Assembly: GCF_034190915.1 (NCBI RefSeq)
Contig: NW_026947485.1
Location: 38,701,519 to 38,765,518 of the forward strand
Source: Cavia porcellus
Lineage: Eukaryota > Chordata > Mammalia > Rodentia > Caviidae
Direction of reading: 5' to 3'
Length of the DNA stretch: 64,000 bases
In this document: piece after piece, positions 32,732-42,746 of the stretch
How positions within the stretch are numbered: position 1 is the stretch's first letter
Layout of the letters: every line of letters begins with the position of its first letter
Notes under the pieces: generated by a model
What the model saw: the letters and a program-made list of their open reading frames with translations, nothing else
What the model was told of the DNA's origin: nothing
Databases searched by the model: none
Position numbers and translations under genes: made by a program

Positions 32732-33055
32732 ATGTATATACCTTGCCAAATGGCTGGACCTTGATCAATAAGATAGACCCCGTGAAGACTCTTGCCCATT
32801 TTTTTAAACACCCACCCACTGTTCCCTGCTCCCCTGATGAGCTCTTGGGGCGGCAAAGGAAGGACTGTCCCCACAGCCGTAATAGCCAGCAGGCCCTCCT
32901 CACTCTCCTGACTGCTGGCCACTAGAGCAGTGAAAGCCAGCTCCTGAGCCTGGAGGCCGACATCTGCCTCAGCGCCTGGACCTAAGCCTGCCAGCCAGCA
33001 GTGCGGCCTGAAGGGCCCAGTGCCAAATCATTGATTCCAGTGCATGTGTCCTCAG

Positions 33056-33074
33056 TGGCCACCAGAGGGCAACG
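33056..33074 (+). promoter_or_regulatory. CTCF-like motif 1
   Basis: TGGCCACCAGAGGGCAACG agrees with the CTCF consensus (CCACNAGRGGGC core) on the + strand, about 0.3 kb past the UBE2H 3' end and outside any SINE I recognise. Binding is inferred, not shown. Confidence 0.6.
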
Positions 33075-33307
33075 CTGCCCTACCAGTGGGGAGACAAAAG
33101 GAGAGGTTTTTTGAGTCTCCTGTGCTGCTCATTCCTCTACATTCCTCCCTGCATCATGTATTCTATTGCCACCTGCTAAAGCAATAGGGGAGACACTTAA
33201 GAAGGTGGCAAGGACTCCCCAAGTGCTCAGAAATAAAATGGTCAGAGGATTCACTGCAGATGGCACTTGCTGTTCTGGCGATCTTGCTGATGCCAAAGCT
33301 ATGTGAG

Positions 33308-33512
33308 GTTTGTTTCGGTACCAGGGAGCGAACTTAAAACCTAGCACTTGTCAGGCAGGCATTTACACTGCTGAGCTAAATCCCCAGTCCTGTTTGTTTT
33401 ATTCTGTTGTGTTTTTTGAGAGTCTCACTATGTAGTTCAGGCTGGCCTGATCTTCCTGCCTCAGTCTCCTGAGTGCTGGAATTATAAGCATGTGTGGCAC
33501 CTTGTCTAGCTA
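33308..33512 (-). mobile_element. ID SINE followed by B1-like SINE, both reversed
   Basis: ID 33308-33390 (GTCAGGCAGGCATTTACACT, CTGAGCTAAATCCCCAGTCC) and B1 33391-33512 (GAGTCTCACTATGTAGTTCA). Confidence 0.9.
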
Positions 33513-33519
33513 AGTGCTA

Positions 33520-34880
33520 CTTCATTAGCTGGTGATCAGTGTCAAGCACTGATGAGCTTTTGTGGGCCTTGGCCCTTGGCTGTCCAAAAGTCCCTAGACC
33601 AGTGGCCTTTTACTGACACCTGCGGCTGAGTGCTCACACAAGCCCGAGCAACACCACACCCCTGGAAGCTGGAACCACTGCAGTGTCAGAGCTTCAAGGC
33701 GGCTCTGGAGAGGTGAGAGCACCTCAAGTTCTGTCTAAAAAGGAAAAACTGCTACTGTCTGCCTCCCCTAGGCAGCCACTCCTGGAGCTTCCCAGGAGGA
33801 GCTGGACTCTGCTGCCCCACCCACCGCACTCCCCAGTGTGGCCCTGCAGCTGCTTGAGTTGTCAGCCTTGTGGTCAGCCTCGAGTCCCAGAAGCTCTCCT
33901 CTCTGAAAGTCACTGTCCCCACGTGATGAGTGCCTGTGGCGCAGAATCTTGGGTGCCTTCCCCTTACAGAATTTGAACAGATGGGAGTATTCGTATTCCC
34001 ACAGCCCATGGACCTGAGAGGCCTGGCAGCCATATTTGTAAGGGATTGCACACCTAGGTCAGGCTCCCTGTCCAGCGCTGCAAGCCTCTCAGAAGGGAAG
34101 TTCCCTCGGCCCCTCAGATTTAATGCAGAAGGTGATGGAAGAGCGTCTGTGTGTGGCATGTGTGTCCCCTTGATTCCCCTAGAGAGGATGTCTTGTTAAA
34201 GAGCGGGTGCTGCTGGCATCCTGAGTACATTAGAGCCCTTCCTGATCGGCTTGGCTTCAGGCCCCAGGTCAAGTGGTCAGAGGCAGCAGGCGCAGACTCC
34301 ACCTCCCAAGACCATGGCCCTCTTGTTGCCCTGTGATGGACGAGGAGAAGCTGCTGGGTGACATGTGGCTTGGCCGCGGTCTCCCTCAGCTGGCCCTGAG
34401 CACACAGCCCTGCAGGCAGCCCCGCCTCTCATCAGTTCTCCTGGCCACCCCTGCACATTTCAAGGTGGAATGTTGCTCTTCTTTCGGTGCCAGGGATTGA
34501 ATGAACTGGGCAACACTTTTAAAAGATACGTTTCTCTTAAAAAACAAAAAAATTTTTTTTCCTATAATCCCAGAGTGCTGAAGCAGGCACTCTGTAAATT
34601 CTAGAATGAAATAGACTCAAAAATGAAACACAGGTTTTCTGTATTATCTAAAAGTAAAATACACTTTAGAAACTGGTCTGGTAACAAATGAGCATTTCAG
34701 AAACGCAGCCTCTCCCCCGAGGCCCTCCTGACAGGAATATCTGGGTACCCCCCAGTCCGCTGTGGCAAGAGGGCCTCCCTAGGGTCTTCCTCGTTGTTAA
34801 GGTGCCAAGCAAGCGTGGTCCCAGTGACTGGCACAGCCAAGGCTGGCACCCAGTCTTCAGGTGGTAGCAGCGGTCTCCAG
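33520..34880. other. Unique intergenic sequence
   Basis: GC-moderate sequence. Open frames on both strands (for example 33752-34159) show no domain and read as chance. Confidence 0.5.
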
Positions 34881-35275
34881 CCCTTGCGGGTCAGTCTCTG
34901 TGAGCTCCTGCCGCCAGAGGCGCCGCCAGATGCCACTTGGCCGACCTGCCTGAGAGTCACGCCCATGGGCTTTTCCCCACACCTCCATTTCCTCTGTGTC
35001 AGGGTGCTCAACCTCTGGGGCCTGCAGCAGAGTCAAAAAATGAAAAAAAGGTCCTCTGGGAACCCACTCCCTAGAGCAGAAAGGCAAAAATGGATGCAAT
35101 CTACACGAACAATCGAAAATTTTCTAGCGGCCATAAAACGGGTAAAATTGCTGAGCCAGGAGTGGAGCGCGCCACCACGGGCCGGGGACATGGGCTCACG
35201 TCCCTTGGAGTGGGGAGGGAGTGGCCAGGCCCCTGGACGCCACCAGCCCCCGGCGCCCGGAGCTGGGCCCCACCT

Positions 35276-35294
35276 CGGCCACCAGAGGGCGCGC
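35276..35294 (+). promoter_or_regulatory. CTCF-like motif 2
   Basis: CGGCCACCAGAGGGCGCGC is a close match to the CTCF consensus, on the + strand like motif 1, in the middle of the CpG-rich island. Confidence 0.7.
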
Positions 35295-35661
35295 GGGCTC
35301 GCGCTGGTCTGCAGGGAGCGACGCGGAGGACGCCTCCCGGTGGCTGTGAACTTAATGGGCGCGAGTGCGCGCTCAGCCGCCCCCAAGCCCGGGTCTGTTC
35401 TGAGCTCTCCGGAAGGGGGGGAAGGGGGCGACCCTGGAGGAGAGGGCGCAGCGGGGAGGGCCGGTTGGCAGGCGGGGGGTGGGGTGCGGGCAGCAGCCCG
35501 CGTGCGCCGGGAAGCGGCCCGGCGGGAGCCTTTAGGGCGCGAGGCTGAGCTGCGGCGCGGCCCATCCGAGGGCGGCGGCCGCGCCCTGAGGCTGCGCGGG
35601 AAGCCGGCACCGCGGCGCTGCGCTCAGAGGTCCCCTCTGTGGCTCGCTCTCTGTCGCTCGT

Positions 35662-35775
35662 TGCTGTTGAGACAAGGGCTCACTTTGTAGCGCATGGTGA
35701 CCTCGAACTTGCAGCGCTCCTCCGGCCTCAGTCCCCCAGACGCTAGGATGACAGGCACGCGGCACCACTCCCGTC
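35662..35775 (-). mobile_element. B1-like SINE with retained CpGs
   Basis: GAGACAAGGGCTCACTTTGT, GACCTCGAACTTGCAGCGCT, ACGCTAGGATGACAGGCACG. It keeps more CpGs than any other B1 here. Confidence 0.85.
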
Positions 35776-36432
35776 TGTCCTTGCCCTGCGTCCCTAGTCC
35801 TGGGGAAAGTCTCCCACTGTGTCCATGGAGAGACCTGTAACCCTAAACCAACACTGACCAGAGCCCGGGCTGCCATCACCGCAGGAGTGGGCCGAATGGG
35901 TACGGAGCTGTGGCTGTAGCCTGGTGACACCGGCGACTTCTGACCGCAGCAGTGCCCGCGCAGCTTCCCCCGACTCCTGCCTCTGCGGATGGACGGGAGG
36001 ACAGGTTTGTGGTTTGAAGCCTCGGAAGTTGGGGTGTCGGGTGGGGCACCTGCAGCAGTGGGCTCCTAGCGCTCAGTGACTATGGAAGTGCTGTTTGGGC
36101 TCCATGCTGCTCATCTCTAGGCTTATAAAAGAAAAAAGTGCTATCCCACTTAAACCACTGCTTTAAATGTTTTGTTTGTTTTCCATTTATTACAGTTGAA
36201 CCTTGCCTTAATGCTTTGATAACAAAGACTGGGAATGATCAGAGACAGGGTTTTCGGTTGTGAGCCCTCTCCTTCCCCTCCCTCTCCTTCTTCTTCTCCC
36301 TCTTCTTGGAAGCCCTTCTTCACACTTCTACTGACATCCTATAAGCGAAACACAGCCACATGGCCACCCTGCATCTTCCGGATAGGAAAATGGATTTCAG
36401 CAAGGCACTGTCCTTTTAATAAATTGGGGTAT

Positions 36433-36599
36433 TGCCCGGTGTGGTGGTGCACTCCTGTAATCCCAGCACTCAGGAGTCTGAGGCAGGAGGATGGTTGCAA
36501 GTTCGAGACTTACCTGGGCTACAAAGTGAGCTCAAGACCATCCTGAACTGCAAAGCGAGACCCTGTCTCAACAAGACCAAAAAAAAAAAAAAAAAAAAA
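36433..36599 (+). mobile_element. B1-like SINE, full length
   Basis: A good exemplar of the family: GCCCGGTGTGGTGGTGCACT, TCCCAGCACTCAGGAG, then two homologous blocks (TTCGAGACTTACCTGGGCTA and CTCAAGACCATCCTGAACTG), CGAGACCCTGTCTCAA and A tail. Confidence 0.95.
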
Positions 36600-36644
36600 T
36601 TGGATTTCTACTATTGCAACATGTCAACATTTTAGTTTTGGAAT

Positions 36645-36781
36645 TTTTTTTTTTTTTTTTTTTTAAGTATCAAGGGAGGCAGCAGGATCAGTATGAGATC
36701 AAGGCCAACCTGGACTATATAGTGAGTTCAAGGCCAGCTTAGACTACATAGTAAGATACTGTCTCCAAAAAAAAAAAAAAG
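36645..36781 (+). mobile_element. B1-like SINE, 5' truncated
   Basis: CAAGGCCAACCTGGACTATA and TCAAGGCCAGCTTAGACTAC, the two blocks of the duplicated half. A T run lies in front and an A run behind. Confidence 0.85.
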
Positions 36782-37392
36782 GTACACATCATATACATGT
36801 TCAAAAAGTACTTTGTTGCAATATCATAAGTTCATTCCCAGTACCAAAATAAATAAAGTACTTCGTAAGAACTAAACCCTGACTCTCTGGGTGAAATGGT
36901 GTGGTATCTGGGTGTGTCTCAGAATGACCTGTGGTGGGAGGGGAATGTACAAAATGGTGGAGTGCAGTTGCTGAAGTGAGTGACAGATACGTGGGATTCC
37001 TTATACCATTCTCTCTGCTTCTGAATACCAGGTTGTCTATTTTCTTAATACTTGTTCTTTTTGGGGGGGTGCTGGGAACTGGGGACTAATGCAGCGCCTT
37101 TTTGCACTGAGCGACATCCCCAGCCTTTTTTGTATTTTTTATTTTGAGAGGCTGCTGGCATTGTAGGTGTGCCACCATGCCCAATTCTAACTTACTTGAG
37201 CAGAGGGTGTCCAAGCAGCAATACCTAGGCTCCAGGTAGTCCCCAAAGAGAGAAGGAAGGAGGAAGCTGATCAGATGTCTGCCTGAGGAGGGCCCTGACA
37301 GACTTGATAAACCCAGGGCAGGAGGGGAACCCTGCCTGTGACAGTCCTGGCAAAGCAACCATTTGCTTGGGATAAAAAGTCAGACCAGGAAA

Positions 37393-37716
37393 TCCAGGTG
37401 TGGTGGCACACACCTGTAATCCCAGCACTCAAGAGGCTGAGGCAAGAGGGTCACTGTGCGTTCAAGGCCAACCTGGACCACATAGTGAGTTTGAGGCCAG
37501 CTTGAACCATATACTCTGCTTTAAAAAAAAAAAAAAAAAACAGGGCTGGGGATTTAGCTCAGCAGCATAAGCGCCTGCCTTGCAAGCGCATGGTTGTGAG
37601 TTCAATCCCCGGTACCGATTTAAAAAAAAAAAAAAAAAAACTAGGGGCTAGGGATTTAGCTTAGTGGTACAATTACTTGCTTGGAAAGCACAAGGTTGTG
37701 AGTTTGAAAAAAAAGA
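37393..37716 (+). mobile_element. Three-SINE tandem: B1, ID, ID
   Basis: B1 37393-37540, ID 37543-37639 (CAGCAGCATAAGCGCC, CCCCGGTACCGAT), ID 37643-37716 (GGGATTTAGCTTAGTGG). Each starts in or at the A tail of the one before. Confidence 0.92.
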
Positions 37717-38050
37717 TCAGACCAGAACTTCCCTGCCAGTAATGACAGTCAAGATAGCACAGACACCAAGCTAAAGGCTTCGCTTACAGAGGAGGCTGTG
37801 TGACCACCCCGGAGGACACCTGTCACTCCTCTTGTCCAGCCTCAGGACTTCAATGTCATTTACTGCTCATTCCTTTAGGGCTGTGTGGGTCCTGGAGGCT
37901 CCTATACCACTGCCAAGTTCAGAAAGGAGGTTAGCAGATGCATCCAGGCTGGGGAGCCCACCCTGCCCTCCCTCAATGGAAAACTAGTGCTCCTTTATAT
38001 TTAGATCAGGCTGTACTGGCTTCTGGGCATTTATAATCATGAATCCTGAT

Positions 38051-38402
38051 TAGCCAGCTGTGATGTCATACACCTGTAATCCCAGCATTTTTGAAGGCTG
38101 AGGCCAGAAAATCACATTTTTGAAGGCTGAGGCCAGAAGATCAAGTCCAGCTGGGCAATTTAGTTACTTAGCAAGACCCTGTCTCAAAATAAAAAGGCTG
38201 GGACTATACCTCAGTGCAAAGATTCTGGGGTTTGATCCCCAGTACCATTAAAAAGAAAATGCAGATAAAAGATCAGATTTGGCCAGGAGTGGTGGGATAT
38301 ACGTATAATAGTAGCACTCAGGAGGCTGAGGCAGGAGGATCACCTTGAGTTTGAGGGAAGCCTTGGCTATGTAGCAAGACTCTGTATCAGAAAAGAAAAA
38401 AA
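38051..38402 (+). mobile_element. B1, ID and B1 in tandem
   Basis: B1 38051-38195 with a near-perfect 29-bp internal duplication (38086-38114 and 38115-38143), ID 38197-38257, B1 38282-38402. Confidence 0.85.
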
Positions 38403-38409
38403 AAGGTAC

Positions 38410-38870
38410 TGTAGCAGGAAATGCTCCTCCACTCCAGTATGTCTACTTCAGTTGCCCAGGTAATAGTTCCTGTTGCAGTTCTGGTTGCTTCAGTCTGCTA
38501 GAAATGGCTGGTCACTGTGATGCATATTGTCTTTTTCTTTTTTATCAGTACCAGGGATCGAACTCATGGCTGCCTGCTTGCAAGGCAGGCGCTTATGCCG
38601 CTGAGCTAAATCCCCAGCGCTGTGACGCATATTGCAAAAGCCAATCACAGAGAGCAAAGTACTCTATGTCACCCCTCCCCACCTTGCAACTCCATGAAAA
38701 CTCCCTCCTAGGGCCTTTGGGGCTGACATTTTAAAGAATAATTGATTCCATATCAGTGCCTGTTGGATGTTAAATAAATTTGACTCTAAATCCTGGGTGT
38801 CATTTTGGTGTTTCTATTTGCTGTTGTATCTGGTGTGTTGGCTGGGAAGATTGTGCTGACCTCTTTGGTC
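38410..38870 (+). repeat. 5' LTR of the ERV (right edge approximate)
   Basis: Shares CTTCAGTTGCCCAGG, TTCCTGTTGCAGTTCTGG and CTAGAAATGGCTGG with the 3' copy. An AATAAA lies near 38773. An ID (38530-38619) splits it. The right edge is not defined by a clear primer-binding site. Confidence 0.7.
38530..38619 (-). mobile_element. ID SINE in the 5' LTR
   Basis: Reverse, young subfamily. Repeats CTGTGATGCATATTG (38515-38529) and CTGTGACGCATATTG (38620-38634) differ at one CpG-type position. Confidence 0.95.
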
Positions 38871-39486
38871 ACAAGCCCTAGCCCTCATGGACAGAGCAAG
38901 AACTTATCCAGGTCCCAACAGGAAGGTGCTCCCTCAAGATTTCTGCCTGCCTGCCTGATTCTGGTAAGACCTCCAGGGGCACCCCAGTTAGTCTGTCAGT
39001 TTTGCTCAGCTTGAGCAGAAAAAGAGCATGATCATCTCTCTCATTAGTTAAGATCACCCCTGAGGGAAGGGGTTTGGGATGTTTCACCTCTGAGTGCCTG
39101 CTGAATGAATGTGAGTGAATGGGCCAGACAATATAAGCAATAGGCTGCTCCATCTGTGCACCAGGACTGGGAAGCACTGGTCATAGTGGCTGGTTGAGCC
39201 CTCACCTGTGGTTCCGTGGCAATTGACTTACAGCATAACAGAGGCCTCACACCCTCCTTATCTAAGCTGTGCCGAAGTCCCTGTGAGGCACATGGCCAAG
39301 TGGGCACCTGAATGGTCTCCCCCCCAAGAAGCACCCACCTTTTGTCCTTTGTGGTTGTGCCATTGTTCATTGGTACACAACACATAGTAAGTCAGCGATG
39401 GGAACTAATTAGTCAAAACCCACAGTCCCCTGACTGAAGGGGGAAAAGGGCTTTTCTGAGGTTGCAGAGTTAAAAAGGAAGCCAAG

Positions 39487-39582
39487 GGGGCCAGGGATTT
39501 AGCTCAGTGGCATAAGCACCTGCCTGGCAAGTGCAAGGTCATGAGTTCAATCCCTGGTACTGAAAAAAAAAAAAAAAAAAAA
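39487..39582 (+). mobile_element. ID SINE in the ERV interior
   Basis: GGGCCAGGGATTTAGCTCAG, CTGCCTGGCAAGTGCAAGG, CCCTGGTACTG and A run. AAAAAGGAAGCCAA is repeated on both sides. Confidence 0.95.
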
Positions 39583-39854
39583 AAAGGAAGCCAAACTGTT
39601 CATAGAACAACAACAACAAAGAGGCCCATTCTGCTTGAGAATTCCACCATGGCACCCTCAGTGGCTGCTGCATGTGCTAACAAGTTCCAGCCTGCCCCCA
39701 CTCCCATTTCCTGACAGTTACTTTCAGCTCACCCAGCCAGCTCCAGTCTGATCAGTCATTGCCCGCATTCACCACAGAACGCCCTCCCCACTGAGATGCG
39801 CCTATCCTGGTCAGAGAGTCAGCTAATGCCCACCTGAGATGGCTGTCAACAGTT

Positions 39855-39938
39855 TTCTTTTATTTGTACCAGGGATTGAACTCACAACCTCGCATTTGCC
39901 AAGCAGGCACTTACACCACTGAGCTAAACCCCTGGCCC
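39855..39938 (-). mobile_element. ID SINE in the ERV interior
   Basis: Reverse: GTACCAGGGATTGAACTCAC, CAAGCAGGCACTTACACCAC, GAGCTAAACCCCTGGCCC. Diverged flanking repeats TCAACAGTT/TCAACAATT. Confidence 0.9.
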
Positions 39939-40435
39939 TATCAACAATTCTTTCTGAGGCCCACTTTTGACAGGAAAAATTGGACTGTCAGCCCTGACAA
40001 ATGAGTCTCCATGGCCTTTCCCAAAGGTCACCCTGACTAGAAGCATAAAATCAGTCAAGCATTTTCTCAAAGGCATCAAATAGGGCAGAGAAAAACCCCA
40101 TCAATCACTGTTACCTAGAAACCTAATAAAAGCACCTGTAAGAAAATCCAGTCTGATAGTCAACCATACTCTCTGGCTATGAGTTATAAGGGCTGTGGAC
40201 ACAAAAAATAAATGCCCCTTTGACTGTGAAACACAAACCTGACTACCCAGACCCACCTCACCTCTCCTCACCATGTTTGGTCTGGATTGATGGACAGATC
40301 TAGCTTTACCAAATTGGGACCCTGAGAGCCCATAGTCATTGCAAAAGCTGAGCGCAAATCTGTGACTTTTCTGGTAGACAATGGAACAGAATTCTCTGCC
40401 TTCAAAAGTTCTCTATCTCAAAGAGTTATCATTGG

Positions 40436-40512
40436 GCTGGGGATGTAGCTCAGTGGCACAGCACCTGCCTGGCAAGCACAAGATCATGAGTTTGATACTC
40501 AGCAACCCCCCA
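40436..40512 (+). mobile_element. ID SINE in the ERV interior
   Basis: GGCTGGGGATGTAGCTCAGT, CCTGCCTGGCAAGCACAAG, TTGATACTCAGCAACC. TTATCATT/TTACCATT flank it. Confidence 0.9.
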
Positions 40513-41485
40513 AAATTACCATTGCTGGAGTAACTGGGACCTTGCCTCTTGTCCCTTCTGCCTGGCACAAATTTTCAGCTTGAGAGGACATCTCTCCAAA
40601 CATAAAAGTCTGTCACCAAGCTAGTCAGCCTCTCTCTCATTTAACCCTGCACTTTTCATGAGAGGAAGATGATGCCTGCATCAGCCTGAGATAGATGATC
40701 ACAATCCTGAAATTCTGAAAATTGTCCCAGGGGTATGAGCCAAAGACTCACCTTCAGGCCTGGCCATCAACCATGCTACCTCATCATGACCCCTACTGCT
40801 GTCAAATATCATGGAAAACACACACATATCCAGCCGCCCCCAGGTGCCACCTGCTTTACATGTCAAGATTTAAAAGATGGATGCTTCTGCTTGCAGGTTG
40901 CTCCCATAAGAAGATCCAGAGACAGGACACAAAGGCCAGTTCACTTGGACTCAATTGTCAGAGGAGTGTGGGAACTCTTCCTCTATTTGAGGAGGCTCTA
41001 GCAACAGCCTTGGCTGCTCAGAGACAGCCTATGTCTCTGTGCCTTCCAGATCCACAGTTCTGTTGCAGTCCCCTGGCCCCTGAGATTGAGCCATCAACCA
41101 ACTGCCTCTGATTGTGAAACTCCATCCTGGATCAAACAGTACCCCACACCATGAGAAGCTCAAATGGGAATTCAGAATCACAAAACACATAGATTGTCAA
41201 ACTGCTGGTACACCTCTTCTGCCTGTAAAGAAATCCAGTGGAGAACATTGTCCAGTTCAAGATCTCTGAGCTGTCAACATTGCCCCGGTTGCCCTCCATA
41301 TATTTGCCTCAGTCTTATCCCACCTGTAGCCTGCTGGCACACCTGCCTGGAACTGAAGAAGGCCTCCTTCTGCCTTTGATTGGCTCCTGTCAGCCGGCCA
41401 GCCTTCTCAAAAGCCCCAGCTGTCAACACAGAAGTCAAGCTGCTTACTCCAGTCCTTGCTCCCCCACACCCTGCTGGTTGTGTTT

Positions 41486-41601
41486 TTGTTTGTTGGTTGG
41501 TTTTTTTGTTTGTTTTGTTTTGTTTTTGGTACCGGGGATTGAACTCACCACCTCACACTTGCCAGGCAGGTATTTATACCATTGAGCTAAATCCCTGGCC
41601 C
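41486..41601 (-). mobile_element. ID SINE in the ERV interior
   Basis: Reverse: (GTTTT)n tail, GGTACCGGGGATTGAACTCA, CAGGCAGGTATTTATACCAT. CTGGTTGTGTTTTTG occurs on both sides. Confidence 0.93.
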
Positions 41602-41878
41602 TGGTTGTGTTTTTGCCTTAGCTCTATGGAGAGAATAAAAAATAACCAGTAAGGTCCTTACAAATGACAACGATTCAATAAGCATCCAGATCTCCTAGAT
41701 CAGATTAACTCCTTCACTTCCTAGAGTCAACTTAGAGAGAATCCCTGTAATAAGGGAAACAAGTCACAAATTTCTGGTGGGAGAAGTTTCAGCCTGGGGG
41801 ACCTTGGCTAGGTCTTGTCTCAGAAGATCACATGTAATATGCCCAGAAAAGATTTGCTAGGAATCTAAAAGGACGAAA

Positions 41879-42125
41879 TGTAGCAGAAAATGTCCCACAG
41901 CCAGTATACTTCAGTTGCCCAGGCGATGGTTCCTGTTGCAGTTCTGGTTGTTTCTGTCTCCTAGAAATGGCTGGACAGTGTGATGCACAGCTGGTCACTA
42001 CAATGCATATTACACGGCATAATCAAAGATAGCCACGTACTCTGCTTCTGTAACCTCCTCTGCCCAGTCGCAATGCCATAGTAACCTCCCTCCCTGGGAG
42101 CACTGAGCTACACCTCCTTCCCTTT
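41879..42125 (+). repeat. 3' LTR of the ERV, truncated
   Basis: Aligns with the 5' LTR from TGTAGCAG to about 42125, where a reverse B1 fragment (42122-42200) takes over. It has a 13-bp insertion relative to the 5' copy. Confidence 0.7.
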
Positions 42126-42229
42126 TTATATTTTATTTGGAAACAGGGTCTGGCTAAGTTGCTCAGGTTTGTCTCCAAATTTTCGCTTTTCACCCTCTCA
42201 AGTAAATTTCCCAGTAATATAAGTTTTTT

Positions 42230-42465
42230 TTCAGGTTTCTTTCTACCCAGTAATTTTAATAAAAGAGAAAAGCATATGAACTAGTTTGTTGATTGGTATA
42301 TAATCTTATTTTTGCTAATAAGAGAAGATATTAAATATCTTAATAGACTGTAAAGATTAATTATAATTGTGGTTAATTAAAATAATATTTTATTGTATAA
42401 TTTAAGAAGTTTTAATTATCTTGTGAAATAAAATACATTTTAATTAAAAACACAATGATATGCAG
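42230..42465. other. AT-rich unique sequence
   Basis: TTAATTA-rich stretch with no repeat family or gene recognised. Confidence 0.6.
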
Positions 42466-42471
42466 CTTTTT

Positions 42472-42715
42472 TTCCCCTTTACTAAGCTCAAACTTATGTC
42501 CTGTGGGGCTGGGGATTTAGCTCAGCAGCATAAGTGCCTTAACTTATGGCCTGTGCATGCTAGGCAACTGTACTGAGCAACATTTCTAGTCCTTTTTTAT
42601 GTTTTTAACTTTTATTTTGAGACAATGTCTCACTAAAGTGCCAAGGCTAGCCTTTGATCCTCCTGCCTCAGTCTCCCAAATGCCGGGATTATATCTGGAC
42701 AACACCACACCCAGC
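42472..42715 (-). mobile_element. Old ID interrupted by a tailless ID half, then reverse B1
   Basis: The old reverse ID (TTTACTAAGCTCAAACTTATG ... TAGGCAACTGTACTGAGC, given here in part) is split at 42505-42540. A reverse B1 follows (42594-42715, TCAGTCTCCCAAATGCCGGG). Confidence 0.75.
42505..42540 (+). mobile_element. 36-nt tailless ID 5' half with target-site duplication
   Basis: Exactly 36 bases of ID head (GGGGCTGGGGATTTAGCTCA to TAAGTGCCTT) with no B box and no A tail. The fragment abuts AACTTATGTCCTGT (42491-42504) and AACTTATGGCCTGT (42541-42554), 13 of 14 identical. The break falls near the anticodon arm of the tRNA-like fold. Confidence 0.85.
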
Positions 42716-42746
42716 ATTTTATACAATTTTTAAAAGTGGGTTTTGG

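Larger units (their letters stand above)
1..32750 (+). other. UBE2H: UBE2H gene, 3' portion (introns, last four coding exons, 3' UTR)
   Basis: Four exons on the + strand join without a break into residues 69-183 of the E2 enzyme UBE2H, a 183-residue protein in mammals. The window opens inside an intron. Introns are 4912-6629, 6683-23769 and 23899-28846, all GT...AG with polypyrimidine tracts. The phases agree: codons for G69, A82, D100 and E143 are each split by an intron. Exons encoding residues 1-68 and the promoter lie upstream of the window. UBE2H is the orthologue of yeast Ubc8. It works with the CTLH/GID E3 complex and can ubiquitinate histones in vitro (family knowledge). Confidence 0.97.
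28972..32750 (+). other. UBE2H: UBE2H 3' UTR (about 3.8 kb)
   Basis: The region runs from the stop codon to just past the AATAAA at 32726. I see no ID or B1 SINE in it, although the rest of the window has roughly one per kilobase or more. That fits a transcribed 3' UTR under constraint; orthologous UBE2H transcripts also have multi-kilobase 3' UTRs. It holds a 32-nt T run (29699-29730), an AT-rich near-palindrome (29098-29119) and three poly(A) signals. The open frames inside it look like chance frames. Confidence 0.85.
34900..35780. promoter_or_regulatory. CpG-rich island with CTCF-like motif and B1
   Basis: CpG becomes frequent from about 34910 and is dense from about 35160 to 35600, in contrast to its surroundings. 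No known gene start lies here; UBE2H ends about 2.2 kb upstream. The long open frames in it (34794-35690 +, 35101-35610 -) follow from GC richness. It could be an orphan CpG island, enhancer or noncoding RNA promoter. Confidence 0.6.
38410..42125 (+). mobile_element. Decayed endogenous retrovirus with two LTRs
   Basis: Two homologous LTRs start TGTAGCAG at 38410 and 41879. About 3 kb lies between them. A purine-rich tract (AAAAGGACGAAA) precedes the 3' LTR, as expected of a polypurine tract. Near 40361-40410 a frame resembles the retroviral aspartic protease active-site region, with D-N-G where D-(T/S)-G is usual. Stops and frameshifts are frequent, and no gag, polymerase or env frame survives. 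The class I (gamma-like) placement rests on that short motif. Five ID SINEs are inserted. Confidence 0.75.

Noticed and set aside
34794..35690. 298-codon open frame on the + strand
   Set aside because: It lies in a CpG-rich island, includes part of a reversed B1 and has equally long frames on the opposite strand. No domain or codon bias is visible.
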